A DNA stretch of 64,000 nucleotides from Roseicella aerolata. GTDB taxonomy: Bacteria > Pseudomonadota > Alphaproteobacteria > Acetobacterales > Acetobacteraceae. The stretch is from NCBI RefSeq assembly GCF_020523605.1, contig NZ_JAJAQI010000003.1, positions 124,001-188,000 on the forward strand, in the 5' to 3' direction. Below the pieces are notes generated by a model. The model was not told the origin of the DNA. It did no database searches and saw only the letters and a program-made list of their open reading frames with translations. Position numbers and translations under genes: made by a program. Below are positions 16,922-26,985 of this stretch, one piece after another (position 1 is the first letter of the stretch; the number at the start of each line of letters is the position of its first letter).

Positions 16922-18817
16922 TCAGCGCGGCCGCAGGCTCGCCAGCGGCAGCTCGGCCTCCACCACCAGCCCCTCGGCCCGCCAGGCGCGCCGGAGCGCG
17001 CCGCCCAACTGCCGCTCCAGCGTCGCCTGCAGGACGCGCGTGCCGAAGCCTGCGACCGGTGGCGGGCCCGCCAGCGTCGGGCCGCCCCGTTCCTGCCAGC
17101 GGAGCCGAAGCCGGCCTTCGCTCTCCGCCACCTGCCAGTCCAGCGCCACCTGGCCGCCGGCGACGGAGAGCGCGCCGTATTTCGAGGCGTTGGTTGCCAG
17201 CTCGTGCATCGCCATGCCGATGGCCTGCGCCGCCTCCGGCACGACGGTCAGCGCCGGGCCCTCGACCAGGATGCGCGGCGCCCCCGGAGCCGGCCCCTCG
17301 CCCGAGAGGAAGGGCTGCAGCTCGGCCCGGAGCAGCGTGGCGAGGTCGGCGCCGGTCCAGCCATTCTCGGCGAGCAGGGTATGCGCCCGGGCCAGCGCCG
17401 AGACCCGCCCCTCCACCATCCGCGCATAGCTGTGCGGATCGTCCCGCGGCGTCAGGCGCAGCGCGGCCTGCACCACCGCCAGCACGTTCTTGCCGCGGTG
17501 ATCCATCTCCCGCATCAGCAGCGCCTGGCGCTCTTCCACGCGCTTGCGGTCGGTGACATCGGCGACCACGCCGGCCATGCGGCGCCCGGCCGGCCGGTCC
17601 TCCGGCAGCGCGCGGCCCCAGCTCCGCAGCCAGCGCTCCTCGCCATCGGAGCGGCGGATGCGGAACTCCGCAGCATAGTCGCCGCCGGTCTCGATCGCCC
17701 GGCGGAAGGCGGCCGCGACGGCGGGGCGATCCCCGGGGTGGATCTGCGCGGCGATCGCGGCCCGGTCCAGCTCCGTCTCCGCCGGTTCGCGGCCGAGGAT
17801 CGCCGCCAGCCGCGCATCCCAGCGCATGCGGCCGGTGGCGATGTCGGCCTCCCAGGCGCCGAGGCCGCCCGCCTCCATCGCGACCCGCAGCCGCTCCTCG
17901 CTCCGCCGCAATGCGGCCTCGGCCGCCTTGCGGGCGGTGATGTCGACATGTGCGCCGTAGGCGACCCGGCCACTGCCAAGATCGACCCCCTGGACCCGCA
18001 CCAGCACGTCCCGCAGCACCCCGTTGCGGGTCCGGTGCTGCGCCTCGAATTCCTGCGCGCCCGTGGCGAGGCGGTGGGCGCGGCCGCGCTGGCGGATTGC
18101 CTCCTGGTCGCCGAGCACGTCGATATCGCCGATCGAGAGGCGGAGGAACTCCTCCCGCGGATAGCCGTAATCGGCGCAGGCCTGGGCGTTGACGTCGAGG
18201 ATGCGGTGGCTGGCCGGGTCGATGACGATGACGGCGAAGGGGGCCGCATCGAACAACACCCGGTAGCGCGTCTCGGCCTCCCGCCGCTGGGTGATGTCGA
18301 AGGTGACGCCGGCCGCCCGCAGCGCCTGGCCGCTCACCGGGTCGCGCTCCGTCACCCGTCCTTGGGAGCGCAGCCACCGGACCGTGCCGTCCGGATGAGT
18401 GACGCGGAACTCGGCCGCATCGAACGCGTCCTCGCCGGGCGGGCGGGACAGAGCGCGTCGGATGGTGGCGGCGCAGCGCTCCCGATCCTCCGGATGCACG
18501 GCGTCCAGCACCGCCATCGTGGTGTCCAGGGTCCCGGCCGGGCGGCCATAGAGCGCCTCCCGCCCGGCCGAGCCTGTCACGCGGTCGCCCGGCACATCCC
18601 ATTCCCAATGCGCCATGCGCGCGGCGGCGAGGGCGAGGCGCAGCCGGGCCTCGCTGGCCGCGAGCGCGGCGCGGCTGGCCCACAACTCCGCATTGGCGCG
18701 GCGCAGGGCCGCATTCGCGGCCTCCACCGCCTGCAGATCCGCCGTCCGCTCGGCAAGGTCCCGGGCGATCCGCCCGCCCTCTTCGCCCGAATCCGGCCGG
18801 CCCGGCCCTTCGATCAT
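16922..18817 (-). CDS. HWE-family sensor histidine kinase with three PAS domains
   Basis: A 631-residue soluble sensor kinase. The N-terminal about 55 residues are a coiled-coil (ERTADLQAVEAANAALRRAN). Three PAS domains with PAC tails follow at about 55-180, 183-297 and 305-425. The phosphoacceptor is His440 in MREMDHRGKNVLAVVQA, the HWE/HisKA_2 signature, followed by an HATPase domain with HELATNASKYGAL and GFGTRVL. There is no transmembrane segment, so it senses a cytosolic signal such as light, redox or a small ligand. No response regulator is adjacent. The frame is open upstream to 18988, but those 57 residues look non-conserved, so I start at 18817; that start has no clear Shine-Dalgarno. 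Confidence 0.88.
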   Translation of the reverse strand: MIEGPGRPDSGEEGGRIARDLAERTADLQAVEAANAALRRANAELWASRAALAASEARLRLALAAARMAHWEWDVPGDRVTGSAGREALYGRPAGTLDTTMAVLDAVHPEDRERCAATIRRALSRPPGEDAFDAAEFRVTHPDGTVRWLRSQGRVTERDPVSGQALRAAGVTFDITQRREAETRYRVLFDAAPFAVIVIDPASHRILDVNAQACADYGYPREEFLRLSIGDIDVLGDQEAIRQRGRAHRLATGAQEFEAQHRTRNGVLRDVLVRVQGVDLGSGRVAYGAHVDITARKAAEAALRRSEERLRVAMEAGGLGAWEADIATGRMRWDARLAAILGREPAETELDRAAIAAQIHPGDRPAVAAAFRRAIETGGDYAAEFRIRRSDGEERWLRSWGRALPEDRPAGRRMAGVVADVTDRKRVEERQALLMREMDHRGKNVLAVVQAALRLTPRDDPHSYARMVEGRVSALARAHTLLAENGWTGADLATLLRAELQPFLSGEGPAPGAPRILVEGPALTVVPEAAQAIGMAMHELATNASKYGALSVAGGQVALDWQVAESEGRLRLRWQERGGPTLAGPPPVAGFGTRVLQATLERQLGGALRRAWRAEGLVVEAELPLASLRPR

Positions 18818-19041
18818 GGCAGCCGGCAGTGGCAGGCCGCTGCCGGATGGCCGGCGCGGCGAGGTGCATGGGGCGGCCGTCCGGCGATCGGCGTATTCTG
18901 AATCTGCAAGGCAGACGTAACTGGTTTTTCCACGATGTGAAGCATACCCGTCCGCGGCACCGGCATACAGGGCGCGTGCGGTTGTCATTTCGGCGGATCA
19001 CCGGCGCCCCGCCACGGGCCATGCGGCCCGGGTTCAGCCGG

Positions 19042-20421
19042 TCAGCCCGGTGGAGCGGGGGACGCCTCCTCGGGCGCCGGCTCCGGGCCCGGGCGAGGGC
19101 CGAGGCCGATCCACTCCCGGAGGGCCGCCAGCGTATCGGGCGGCAGGCGTGCCCCGGCCGCGGCCGCCTGGCGCGTGATCTCGGCGAAAAGGGCGCGGCC
19201 GAAGCGGGCCGGCGTCTCCTCATCCGCCGGGCTGCGCCAGTCCACCCGGGCGCGGTTCAGCCAGAGCGCCAGCGCCTCGATCGCTCGGGCCGGCAGGTCG
19301 AGCCCGGCGCCCATCGCCTCGGCGGCCAGCGCGGCCCGCGCCTCGGCACCCGGCGGGCCCGCCTGCGGCAGCATGCCGGCCAGGCGGCGCAGGGCGAAAT
19401 CCAGCTCCACCGGCCCGATCTGCGGCACCTCCAGCGCCGGGCCAAGGGCCGCGCGCAGATCCGCCATCAGACGCGAGAGCGGGTCGTCCGCCAGCCCGGG
19501 CTGCCGGAGCGAGGGGCGGGCATGCCGCGCCGGGTCGTAGAGCCAGCCGCCGCCCGGCCCCGCCTCCAGCGCCAGCCCCTCGGCGCCCTCGATCAGCTTG
19601 GCGAGCGTCCCGGCGCCGCCGAAGCGCGACTGCCGGATCCAGGCGCCGCCGAGCTGGTGGATGCGCTTGCCGAGGGCCGGCAGATGCAGCGGCTCCTCCG
19701 CCGCCGCGACCTGCTCGCGCAGCAGGGCGAGGATGGCGGCGCGCTGCGCCACCGGCTCCCCCGGGTCGGGCACGGCATCGGCGGGCGGGTCCGCCTGGGC
19801 CGGCGCCGCGGCGGCCTGGCGCGGCGCCGAGGCGTTGGTCGGCGCGTCCTCTGTCAGCGTCGCCTCCGCGAAGGTCTCGAAGCCGATGACCGCATCGGCC
19901 GCGGCACGGAAGGCCTGGGCGGAGAGCGGGTGGGTGACGACGAGACTCCGCCGGTCATGCGCGCGCAGCCGGTGCAGCAGCGGGGTGAAGTCGCTGTCGC
20001 CCGAGAGGATCAGGAATTCCTGGAAATGGGTCGGGTGGGCGAGGGCGTCCAGGATGTCGAGCGCCATCACCATGTCCGCGCCGTTCTTCAGGCGGGCGAG
20101 GCGGGGGCAATCCACCACCTGCAGGCCGGCGCGGACGAAATCCGCGCGGAAGCGGCTGTAATAGACCCGCGGCTGCTGGATCCAGGCGGCGAAGCGGCCG
20201 CCCGGCTCCGGCTCATGCCAGCCAGCCGGGTTCAGGTAGCAGCGGCGGACCAGCAGCCGCCGCGGGCCGCTATCCGCGCCCGATTCCAGCCAGGCCAGCC
20301 AGCGCCCGGGTTCGGTCGCGAAGCTCCAGGCCGCCCATTCGTCGATGGCGGCGAGGCTGGAGAAGACATTGTCGAAATCGATATAGAGGGCGGCGCGCAG
20401 CGGCGGCCCGGCGGTGGGCAT
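19042..20421 (-). CDS. NYN (PIN-like) domain protein with LOTUS/OST-HTH domain
   Basis: A 459-residue protein. Residues about 8-165 form a NYN/LabA-like PIN-fold nuclease domain with the acidic active-site residues in ALYIDFDNVF (Asp15, Asp17), NGADMVMALD (Asp116) and LILSGDSDFTPLL (Asp142, Asp144). After a Pro/Ala linker, residues about 227-290 resemble an OST-HTH/LOTUS RNA-binding domain (LALLREQVAAAEEPLHLPAL, then LGGAWIRQSRFGGAGTL). The remaining C-terminal part is helical and unassigned. It likely cleaves or handles RNA in the cytosol. It reads away from thrS across a short divergent region. Confidence 0.83.
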   Translation of the reverse strand: MPTAGPPLRAALYIDFDNVFSSLAAIDEWAAWSFATEPGRWLAWLESGADSGPRRLLVRRCYLNPAGWHEPEPGGRFAAWIQQPRVYYSRFRADFVRAGLQVVDCPRLARLKNGADMVMALDILDALAHPTHFQEFLILSGDSDFTPLLHRLRAHDRRSLVVTHPLSAQAFRAAADAVIGFETFAEATLTEDAPTNASAPRQAAAAPAQADPPADAVPDPGEPVAQRAAILALLREQVAAAEEPLHLPALGKRIHQLGGAWIRQSRFGGAGTLAKLIEGAEGLALEAGPGGGWLYDPARHARPSLRQPGLADDPLSRLMADLRAALGPALEVPQIGPVELDFALRRLAGMLPQAGPPGAEARAALAAEAMGAGLDLPARAIEALALWLNRARVDWRSPADEETPARFGRALFAEITRQAAAAGARLPPDTLAALREWIGLGPRPGPEPAPEEASPAPPG

Positions 20422-20547
20422 GTCGGGTCCCCCTTGGACCAGGGCCTTCTATGCCGCCGGTGGCGCATGTCCAGCGAAGCTTGACGCGGGCGGGGCGGCC
20501 TGCCCATGGTCCGCGCCCTTCAGCCCCCGAGAGGAGCGAGCCAGCCC

Positions 20548-22491
20548 ATGCCTGCGATCACCCTGCCCGACGGATCCGTGCGCCAGTTCGATGCGCCGGT
20601 GACGGGCACCGAGATCGCGGCGGCGATCGGCCCGGGCCTGGCGAAGGCCGCCCTCGCGATGCAGGTGGACGGCGCGACGAAGGACCTGGCGACACCCATC
20701 GCGGCCGATGCCGCGGTGCGCTTCATCACGCGCAAGGACCCGGAGGCGCTGGAGCTGATCCGGCACGATGCCGCCCATGTGCTGGCCGAGGCGGTTCAGG
20801 CGCTGTTTCCGGGCACCCAGGTGACGATCGGCCCGGCCATCGAGAACGGCTTCTACTACGACTTCGCCCGCAACGAGCCCTTCACGCCCGAGGATTTCGC
20901 CGCGATCGAGGCGAAGATGCGGGAGATCGTGGCCCGCAACAGCCGCTTCGTCCGCTCGGTGATGCCCCGCGACGAGGCGATCGCCTTCTTCGAGGCCCGG
21001 GGCGAGAGCTACAAGGCCGAGCTCATCCGCGACCTGCCGGCGACGGAGGAGATCAGCCTCTACTCCCAGGGCGACTGGATCGACCTCTGCCGCGGCCCGC
21101 ACATGCGTGGCACCGGCGATGTCGGCTCCGCCTTCAAGCTGATGAAGGTGGCCGGCGCCTATTGGCGCGGCGACCACCGCAACGCCATGCTGTCGCGCAT
21201 CTACGGCACGGCCTGGCGCGACCAGAAGGAGCTGGACGCCTATCTCCACCAGTTGGAGGAGGCGGAGAAGCGCGACCACCGTAAGATTGGCAAGGAGATG
21301 GGGCTGTTCCACCTCCAGGAGGAGGCGACGGGCAGCATCTTCTGGCATCCGAAGGGCTGGAAGCTCTACCGGGTGCTGGAGGACTACATGCGCCGGCGGC
21401 TGGACGCGACCGCCTATCAGGAGGTGCGGACGCCGCAACTGCTGGACCGCAAGCTCTGGGAGGCCTCCGGCCACTGGGAGAAGTTCCGCGAGGCCATGTT
21501 CATCGCGCGGGTCGAGGACGAGGACGAGAAGGACCGCGTCCTCGCCCTGAAGCCGATGAACTGCCCCTGCCATGTGCAGATCTTCAACCAGGGCCTCCGG
21601 TCCTACCGGGAACTGCCGCTGCGCATGGCCGAGTTCGGCTCCTGCCACCGCTACGAGCCCTCGGGCGCTCTGCACGGCATCATGCGGGTGCGGGCCTTCA
21701 CCCAGGACGATGCGCATATCTTCTGCACGGAGGAGCAGATCGCCGCCGAGACGGTGGCCTTCGTCGAGCTGCTCTCCTCCATCTACCGCGACCTGGGCTT
21801 CGCCGAATTCCGGGTGAAGTTCAGCGACCGGCCGGCCAAGCGCGCCGGGACGGACGCGGTCTGGGACCAGGCCGAGGGCGCGCTCAAGGAAGCCTGCCGG
21901 ATCGCCGGCGTGGACTACACGCTGAACCCGGGGGAGGGCGCCTTCTACGGCCCGAAGCTGGAATTCGTGCTGCGCGACGCCATCGGCCGGGACTGGCAAT
22001 GTGGGACGCTGCAGGTGGATTTCGTGCTGCCGGAGCGGCTGGATGCGGAATACGTGGCCGAAGACGGATCACGGAAGCGGCCGGTCATGCTGCACCGCGC
22101 CATCCTCGGCAGCTTCGAGCGCTTCATCGGCATCCTGATCGAGCAGCATGCCGGCCGCTTCCCGCTCTGGCTCGCCCCGGTCCAGGTGGTGGTGGCGACC
22201 ATCGTGGACGAGGCCGCGCCCTTCGCGCGGGAGGCCGCGGCGGCGCTGCAGGCCGCCGGGCTGCGGGTGGAACTCGACCTGCGGAACGAGAAGATCAACC
22301 GCAAGGTGGTGGACCATATCGACCAGCGTGTGCCGGTGCTGGCCGTGGTCGGCCGGCGGGAGGCAGAGGAGCGTGCCCTGGTGCTGCGCCGCCTGCCCGG
22401 ACGCGAACAGGCCACGCTGCCTCTCGCGCAGGCGGCGGAATTGCTGGCCGCGGAGGCGACACCCCCTGACCGGGTGGTTGCAGCCGGATAA
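20548..22491 (+). CDS. thrS: Threonyl-tRNA synthetase
   Basis: A 647-residue class II aminoacyl-tRNA synthetase that charges tRNA-Thr. It has the TGS domain (residues about 1-62), the editing domain with [17 protein letters not shown], and a catalytic core with the zinc-ligand [10 protein letters not shown], motif 2 [12 protein letters not shown] and motif 3 [16 protein letters not shown]. The C-terminal anticodon-binding domain ends the protein. Length is normal. The ATG at 20548 fits the TGS start PAITLPDGS, with GAGAGGAGCGAG upstream. It leads into infC, the usual order in bacteria. Confidence 0.97.
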   Translation: MPAITLPDGSVRQFDAPVTGTEIAAAIGPGLAKAALAMQVDGATKDLATPIAADAAVRFITRKDPEALELIRHDAAHVLAEAVQALFPGTQVTIGPAIENGFYYDFARNEPFTPEDFAAIEAKMREIVARNSRFVRSVMPRDEAIAFFEARGESYKAELIRDLPATEEISLYSQGDWIDLCRGPHMRGTGDVGSAFKLMKVAGAYWRGDHRNAMLSRIYGTAWRDQKELDAYLHQLEEAEKRDHRKIGKEMGLFHLQEEATGSIFWHPKGWKLYRVLEDYMRRRLDATAYQEVRTPQLLDRKLWEASGHWEKFREAMFIARVEDEDEKDRVLALKPMNCPCHVQIFNQGLRSYRELPLRMAEFGSCHRYEPSGALHGIMRVRAFTQDDAHIFCTEEQIAAETVAFVELLSSIYRDLGFAEFRVKFSDRPAKRAGTDAVWDQAEGALKEACRIAGVDYTLNPGEGAFYGPKLEFVLRDAIGRDWQCGTLQVDFVLPERLDAEYVAEDGSRKRPVMLHRAILGSFERFIGILIEQHAGRFPLWLAPVQVVVATIVDEAAPFAREAAAALQAAGLRVELDLRNEKINRKVVDHIDQRVPVLAVVGRREAEERALVLRRLPGREQATLPLAQAAELLAAEATPPDRVVAAG

Positions 22492-22545
22492 GTCAAGCCC
22501 CATAAGAGACGACCTAAGCCGTTTCCACAGCGACAGGAGCCGACC

Positions 22546-23085
22546 ATAGCAAGAGGACCCATTTCGAATCAGCCGCCGACGCGCGATGGCCCCCGGGTCA
22601 ACGAGGATATCCGCGTTCCGCAGGTGCGGCTGATCGACCAGAACGGCGAGATGATCGGCGTGATGTCCGCCCGGGATGCGCTGCTGCGCGCCTATGAGGT
22701 CGGTCTGGACCTGCTCGAGATCAGCCCGAACGCCGTCCCGCCGGTCTGCAAGATCACCGACTACGGCAAGTACAAGTACGAGCAGCAGAAGAAGGCCAAC
22801 GAGGCCCGCAAGAAGCAGAAGGTCGTCGAGATCAAGGAAGTCAAGGTCCGCCCGAACATCGACGACCACGACTACGACGTGAAGATGCGCCAGATGAAGG
22901 GCTTCATCGGCGAGGGCGACAAGGTGAAGGTGACCCTGCGCTTCCGCGGCCGCGAGATGGCGCACCAGGACCTGGGCATCAAGGTGCTGGAGCGGATCCG
23001 GGTGGATCTCGGCGAAACCATCAAGGTCGAGCAGATGCCGCGGCTGGAGAACCGCCAGATGATCATGGTGCTGGCGCCGAAATAG
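22546..23085 (+). CDS. infC: Translation initiation factor IF-3 with ATA start codon
   Basis: A 179-residue IF-3, which binds the 30S subunit and checks the start codon-initiator tRNA match. The N-terminal domain ([17 protein letters not shown]) and C-terminal domain ([18 protein letters not shown]) are both complete. The protein must begin upstream of the first in-frame GTG at 22624, because the conserved first 26 residues are encoded from 22546. The only start candidate is ATA at 22546-22548, 6 nt after AGGAG (22535-22539); no in-frame ATG, GTG or TTG lies between 22501 and 22546. Non-canonical starts are known for infC and allow IF-3 to repress its own synthesis. Confidence 0.93.
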   Translation: MARGPISNQPPTRDGPRVNEDIRVPQVRLIDQNGEMIGVMSARDALLRAYEVGLDLLEISPNAVPPVCKITDYGKYKYEQQKKANEARKKQKVVEIKEVKVRPNIDDHDYDVKMRQMKGFIGEGDKVKVTLRFRGREMAHQDLGIKVLERIRVDLGETIKVEQMPRLENRQMIMVLAPK

Positions 23086-23386
23086 GGGTGGCGGGCGGGT
23101 TGCCGCCCGGGCTTCCCGATCCCCGGACCAGACCCGCCATGCCCGGACCCGTTCCGGGCATTTCTTTTGCCGGTGGGAATTGCCGCTGGCCCGGTGCCGG
23201 CGGCCCGGGCCCCGCTTTCCCTTGACGCCGGGCCCGCCCGGGCGTAGCAGCACCCACCCGGGATCTTCCCGACCGAGGTCCCCTGCCGGGCAGGGGGCTC
23301 CGCCGCTCCGCGAAGGCTCGCGCAGCGGCGCGTTTCCTTTTGGGGGCATGCCAGCCCCCGCAACGAGTGGGGGTCAGGCAGGCCGC
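23086..23386. other. infC-ffh intergenic region
   Basis: About 300 bp with no supported gene. It holds the infC terminator near its start. The rest is C/G-rich leader that presumably contains the ffh promoter; no clear -35/-10 pair stands out. Confidence 0.5.
23139..23168 (+). terminator. Intrinsic terminator of infC
   Basis: A 9-bp perfect stem (ATGCCCGGA / TCCGGGCAT) with a 5-nt loop, whose last T starts the tract TTTCTTTT. It lies 53 bp after the infC stop. This is the most classical Rho-independent terminator in the window. Confidence 0.85.
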
Positions 23387-24784
23387 ATGTTCGAGGCCCT
23401 GTCCAGCAAGCTGAACGGCGTCTTCGACCGGCTGCGCCGCCGTGGCGCGCTCTCGGAAGCCGATGTGCAGGAAGCGCTGCGCGAGGTCCGCGTCGCGCTG
23501 CTGGAGGCCGATGTCGCCCTGCCGGTGGTCAAGGACCTGACCGCCAGGGTGCGCGAGCGCGCCGTGGGCGCCGAGGTGCTGAAGAGCGTCTCGCCCGCCC
23601 AGCAGGTCATCAAGATCGTCAACGACGCGCTGGTCGAGGCGCTGGGCGGCGGCGAGGCGGATACCGGTGCGCGCGGCATCGACCTGAACGCGCCCTCGCC
23701 GGTGCCGGTGCTGATGGTCGGCCTGCAGGGCTCGGGCAAGACCACCACCTCGGGCAAGATCGCGCTTCGCCTGAAGAACCGCGACAAGAAGAAGGTGCTG
23801 CTGGCCAGCCTCGACGTGCACCGCCCGGCGGCTCAGCTGCAGCTCGAGACGCTGGCGAAGCAGGTGGGTGTCACCAGCCTGCCGATCGTCCCCGGCCAGA
23901 CCCCGCTGCAGATCGCCGAACGCGCCATGGATCTCGGCCGGCGCGAGCTGTTCGATGTCGTCATCCTCGACACCGCCGGCCGCCTCGCGATCGACGAGGC
24001 GCTGATGGCCGAGGTCGCCGAGGTCAAGGCCGCGACCCGGCCGCATGAGACACTGCTGGTCGTGGATGCCATGACCGGCCAGGACGCGGTGAACACCGCC
24101 CGCGCCTTCCAGGAGAAGGTCGGGGTCAGCGGCATCGTCATGACCCGGATCGACGGCGATGCCCGCGGCGGCGCGGCGCTGTCCATGCGGGCTGTCACCG
24201 GCGCCCCGATCAAGCTGCTCGGCGCCGGCGAGAAGCTGGATGCGCTCGAGGATTTCCACCCCGACCGCATCGCCGGCCGCATCCTCGGCATGGGCGACAT
24301 CGTCAGCCTGGTGGAGCGCGCGGCCGAGACCATCGACCGGGACGAGGCCGAGAAGATGGCCGCCCGGATGCAGAAGGGCCAGTTCAGCCTGGAGGACTAC
24401 GCCAACCAGCTGAAGCAGATCGGCAAGATGGGCTCGCTGTCGGGCATCCTCGGCATGCTGCCCGGCATCGGCAAGATGAAGCAGCAGATCGAGGGCGCGA
24501 ATCTCGACAACGCCATGCTGAAGCGGCAGGCGGCCATCATCGGCTCGATGACGCCGAAGGAGCGCCGCGCGCCCGACATCATCAAGGCGAGCCGCAAGAA
24601 GCGTATCGCCGCCGGCAGCGGGACCACCGTGCAGGAGGTCAACAAGCTGCTGAAGAATTTCGACGACATGTCCGCGATGATGAAGCGGATGAACAAGCTC
24701 GGCCAGAAGGGGCTGATGCGGGGTGGCCTCGGCGCCCTGCTGCCCAAGGGGATGAACCTCCCCGGTGGCCGGAAGCCTTTCTAG
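23387..24784 (+). CDS. ffh: Signal recognition particle protein Ffh
   Basis: A 465-residue SRP GTPase that binds 4.5S RNA and delivers nascent membrane proteins to FtsY. The N domain is about residues 1-90; the G domain has G1 GLQGSGKTT, the DVHRPAAQLQL insertion-box region, DTAGR and TRIDGDARGGAAL. The methionine-rich M domain includes GMLPGIGKMK and MTPKERRAPDIIKASRKKRI, which contacts the RNA. The length is standard. It heads the rpsP-rimM-trmD-rplS group, as in many alphaproteobacteria. Confidence 0.98.
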   Translation: MFEALSSKLNGVFDRLRRRGALSEADVQEALREVRVALLEADVALPVVKDLTARVRERAVGAEVLKSVSPAQQVIKIVNDALVEALGGGEADTGARGIDLNAPSPVPVLMVGLQGSGKTTTSGKIALRLKNRDKKKVLLASLDVHRPAAQLQLETLAKQVGVTSLPIVPGQTPLQIAERAMDLGRRELFDVVILDTAGRLAIDEALMAEVAEVKAATRPHETLLVVDAMTGQDAVNTARAFQEKVGVSGIVMTRIDGDARGGAALSMRAVTGAPIKLLGAGEKLDALEDFHPDRIAGRILGMGDIVSLVERAAETIDRDEAEKMAARMQKGQFSLEDYANQLKQIGKMGSLSGILGMLPGIGKMKQQIEGANLDNAMLKRQAAIIGSMTPKERRAPDIIKASRKKRIAAGSGTTVQEVNKLLKNFDDMSAMMKRMNKLGQKGLMRGGLGALLPKGMNLPGGRKPF

Positions 24785-24811
24785 ACCTTTACCCAGGAGT
24801 GACCTGAGACC

Positions 24812-25150
24812 ATGGGCCTGAAGATCCGCCTCGCGCGCGCCGGCGCCAAGAAGCGCCCCTACTACCACATCGTGGTGGCCGACAGCCGCAGCCCGCGCGA
24901 CGGCCGCTTCATCGAGAAGATCGGCAGCTACAACCCGATGCTGCCCTCCGACCATGCCGAGCGCGTGCGCCTGCAGGATGAGCGCGTGACGCACTGGATC
25001 AGCCAGGGCGCGGTCGCCACCGATCGCGTGGCGAAGTTCCTCGGCCATAAGGGCCTAGCGCCGATGCCGGTCTTCCCGGAGCAGCCGAAGAAGTCCGCGC
25101 CGAAGAAGAAGGCTCAGGAGCGCGCTGCCGCGGCTGCCGCGGCCGGCTGA
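24812..25150 (+). CDS. rpsP: 30S ribosomal protein S16
   Basis: A 112-residue S16 that begins [20 protein letters not shown], the hallmark of the family, and contains [18 protein letters not shown]. The C-terminal Ala/Lys-rich tail ([19 protein letters not shown]) is longer than in E. coli, as is usual in alphaproteobacteria. It lies 27 bp after ffh. Confidence 0.97.
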   Translation: MGLKIRLARAGAKKRPYYHIVVADSRSPRDGRFIEKIGSYNPMLPSDHAERVRLQDERVTHWISQGAVATDRVAKFLGHKGLAPMPVFPEQPKKSAPKKKAQERAAAAAAAG

Positions 25151-25176
25151 CAAGGCGTTCCGGTAGGCCATAGGTC

Positions 25177-25695
25177 ATGGCGGGCAAGCGCATCCTGGTG
25201 GGAGAGATCGGCAGGCCGCATGGTGTGCGCGGCCTGGTGAAGCTGCGCAGCTTCACCGCCGATCCCGCCGCCATCGCCAGCTATGGCCCGCTGACCGACG
25301 AATCCGGCGCGCGCCGCTTCCCGCTCACGCTGCTGGCCGAAGGGCTGGCGCGGATCGAGGGCATCGCCGATCGCGACGCCGCCGCGCGCCTGACCGGCAC
25401 GAAGCTCTATGTCGAGCGGGACCGGCTGCCGCCGCCGGAGGAGGAGGAATACTACCTCGCCGACCTGATCGGCCTCCGCGCCGAGACGGAGGCGGGGCAG
25501 GGCCTCGGCCTGGTCCGGGACGTGGAGGAGCATGGCGCCGGCGCCTTCCTGGTGCTGGACGGGCCGCCCGAGCGGCTGATCCCCTTCACCCGGGCCGCCG
25601 TGCCGGTGGTGGACATCGCCGGCGGCCGCGTGGTCGTCGTGCCGCCCGAGGAGGTCGTCGTCCCGCCCCAGCCCGGGGAGGAGCATGCGGCATGA
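25177..25695 (+). CDS. rimM: 16S rRNA processing protein RimM
   Basis: A 172-residue RimM, which binds S19 and helps mature the 30S head. The N-terminal domain has [20 protein letters not shown], and the C-terminal PRC-barrel has [20 protein letters not shown] and [13 protein letters not shown]. Its stop overlaps the trmD start (ATGA at 25692-25695). Confidence 0.96.
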   Translation: MAGKRILVGEIGRPHGVRGLVKLRSFTADPAAIASYGPLTDESGARRFPLTLLAEGLARIEGIADRDAAARLTGTKLYVERDRLPPPEEEEYYLADLIGLRAETEAGQGLGLVRDVEEHGAGAFLVLDGPPERLIPFTRAAVPVVDIAGGRVVVVPPEEVVVPPQPGEEHAA

Positions 25696-26492
25696 CGTGG
25701 CACGCCTCCGTCCTCACCCTCTTCCCCGAGATGTTCCCGGGCCCGCTCGGCCAGTCCCTGGCCGGGAAGGCGCTGCGGGACGGGCGCTGGGCGATCGACA
25801 GCTTCGATATCCGCAGCTTCGCCACCGACCGGCACCGCACCGTGGACGACACGCCCTTCGGCGGCGGCGCCGGCATGGTGATGCGCCCGGATGTGGTGGA
25901 TGCGGCGATCGCGGCGGCGCTGGCGGCCGGGCCCGACCGCCCGGCGGTCTATCTCACGCCGCGCGGGCGGCCGCTGGACCAGGCCATGGTGCGGGATTTC
26001 GTGGCCGGGCCGGGCCTGATCCTGCTCTGCGGCCGGTATGAAGGGGTGGACCAGCGGGTCATCGAAGCCCGCGGCCTGCGGGAGGTCTCCATCGGCGACT
26101 ACGTCCTCTCGGGCGGGGAGCCGGCGGCGATGGTCCTGCTCGATGCCTGCGTCCGGCTGCTGCCGGGCGTCATGGGCGCGGCCGCGAGCGGGGAGGAGGA
26201 GAGCTTCTCCCCCAAGGGGCGTGAATGCCTGCTGGAATACCCGCACTACACCCGGCCCGCCGAATGGCAGGGCCGCGCCGTCCCGCCGGTGCTGCTCAGC
26301 GGCCACCATGCGGAGGTGGCACGCTGGCGCCAGGCCGAGGCGGAACGCATCACCTGCGAAAGGCGCCCGGATCTCTGGGCGCGCCACATCGAGACTGCCG
26401 GCCGGGACCGGGCGCCTGCGGCGCCCCCTGCCGCGACGACCGAAAACGCTGCGGGGGCGGGGGCCATGGACGGCCGCCCCGCCGCCGCCTAA
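25692..26492 (+). CDS. trmD: tRNA (guanine-37-N1)-methyltransferase
   Basis: A 266-residue TrmD that methylates G37 next to the anticodon and prevents +1 frameshifts. The trefoil-knot SAM site is seen in [24 protein letters not shown] and [15 protein letters not shown]. The C-terminal DNA/tRNA-binding part ends with an Ala/Pro-rich tail of about 25 residues that is not conserved. It is coupled to rimM. Confidence 0.97.
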   Translation: MTWHASVLTLFPEMFPGPLGQSLAGKALRDGRWAIDSFDIRSFATDRHRTVDDTPFGGGAGMVMRPDVVDAAIAAALAAGPDRPAVYLTPRGRPLDQAMVRDFVAGPGLILLCGRYEGVDQRVIEARGLREVSIGDYVLSGGEPAAMVLLDACVRLLPGVMGAAASGEEESFSPKGRECLLEYPHYTRPAEWQGRAVPPVLLSGHHAEVARWRQAEAERITCERRPDLWARHIETAGRDRAPAAPPAATTENAAGAGAMDGRPAAA

Positions 26493-26514
26493 AGATCAAG
26501 GAAAGGACCAGACC

Positions 26515-26925
26515 ATGAACCTGCTGCAGCAGTTCGAGGCGGAGCAGATGGCCCGCCTCGTCTCCGCCCGCGCGGTGCCGGAATTCGGCCCGGGCGACAC
26601 CGTCCGCGTAATGGTGAAGGTGGTGGAAGGCGAGCGCACCCGCACCCAGGCCTATGAGGGCGTGGTGATCGCGCGCAGCAACCGCGGCGTGAACAGCAAC
26701 TTCACGGTCCGCAAGCTCTCCTATGGCGAGGGCGTGGAGCGCGTCTTCCCGCTCTACAGCCCCTCCATCGCCGAGATCGCGGTGGTCCGCCGCGGCAAGG
26801 TGCGCCGCGCGAAGCTGTATTACCTGCGTGGCCGCACCGGCAAGTCCGCCCGCATCCAGGAGCGGGCGGTGAACCGCGAGGCGCCCGAGGCCGCGAAGCC
26901 GGCCGCGGCAGCCGCACAGGCCTGA
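26515..26925 (+). CDS. rplS: 50S ribosomal protein L19
   Basis: A 136-residue L19 with [53 protein letters not shown]-type strands and the [15 protein letters not shown] block. The tail after residue about 120 is Ala-rich. AAAGGAC lies 7 nt before the ATG. Confidence 0.97.
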   Translation: MNLLQQFEAEQMARLVSARAVPEFGPGDTVRVMVKVVEGERTRTQAYEGVVIARSNRGVNSNFTVRKLSYGEGVERVFPLYSPSIAEIAVVRRGKVRRAKLYYLRGRTGKSARIQERAVNREAPEAAKPAAAAAQA

Positions 26926-26934
26926 TGTAACGTC

Positions 26935-26958
26935 GCCCCGCGCGGCTCGGCGCGGGGC
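26935..26958 (+). terminator. Hairpin between rplS and leuC
   Basis: A perfect 9-bp GC stem (GCCCCGCGC / GCGCGGGGC, 6-nt loop) starts 10 bp after the rplS stop and ends 27 bp before leuC. No T run follows. It could end or dampen ribosomal-operon transcription ahead of the leucine genes, or protect the 3' end. Confidence 0.5.
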
Positions 26959-26985
26959 GCAAGCAAGAACGGGTAGGGACAACGC

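Noticed and set aside
18818-18988. Longer start for the HWE kinase at 18988
   Set aside because: The extra 57 residues have no domain or conservation; kept as a note only.
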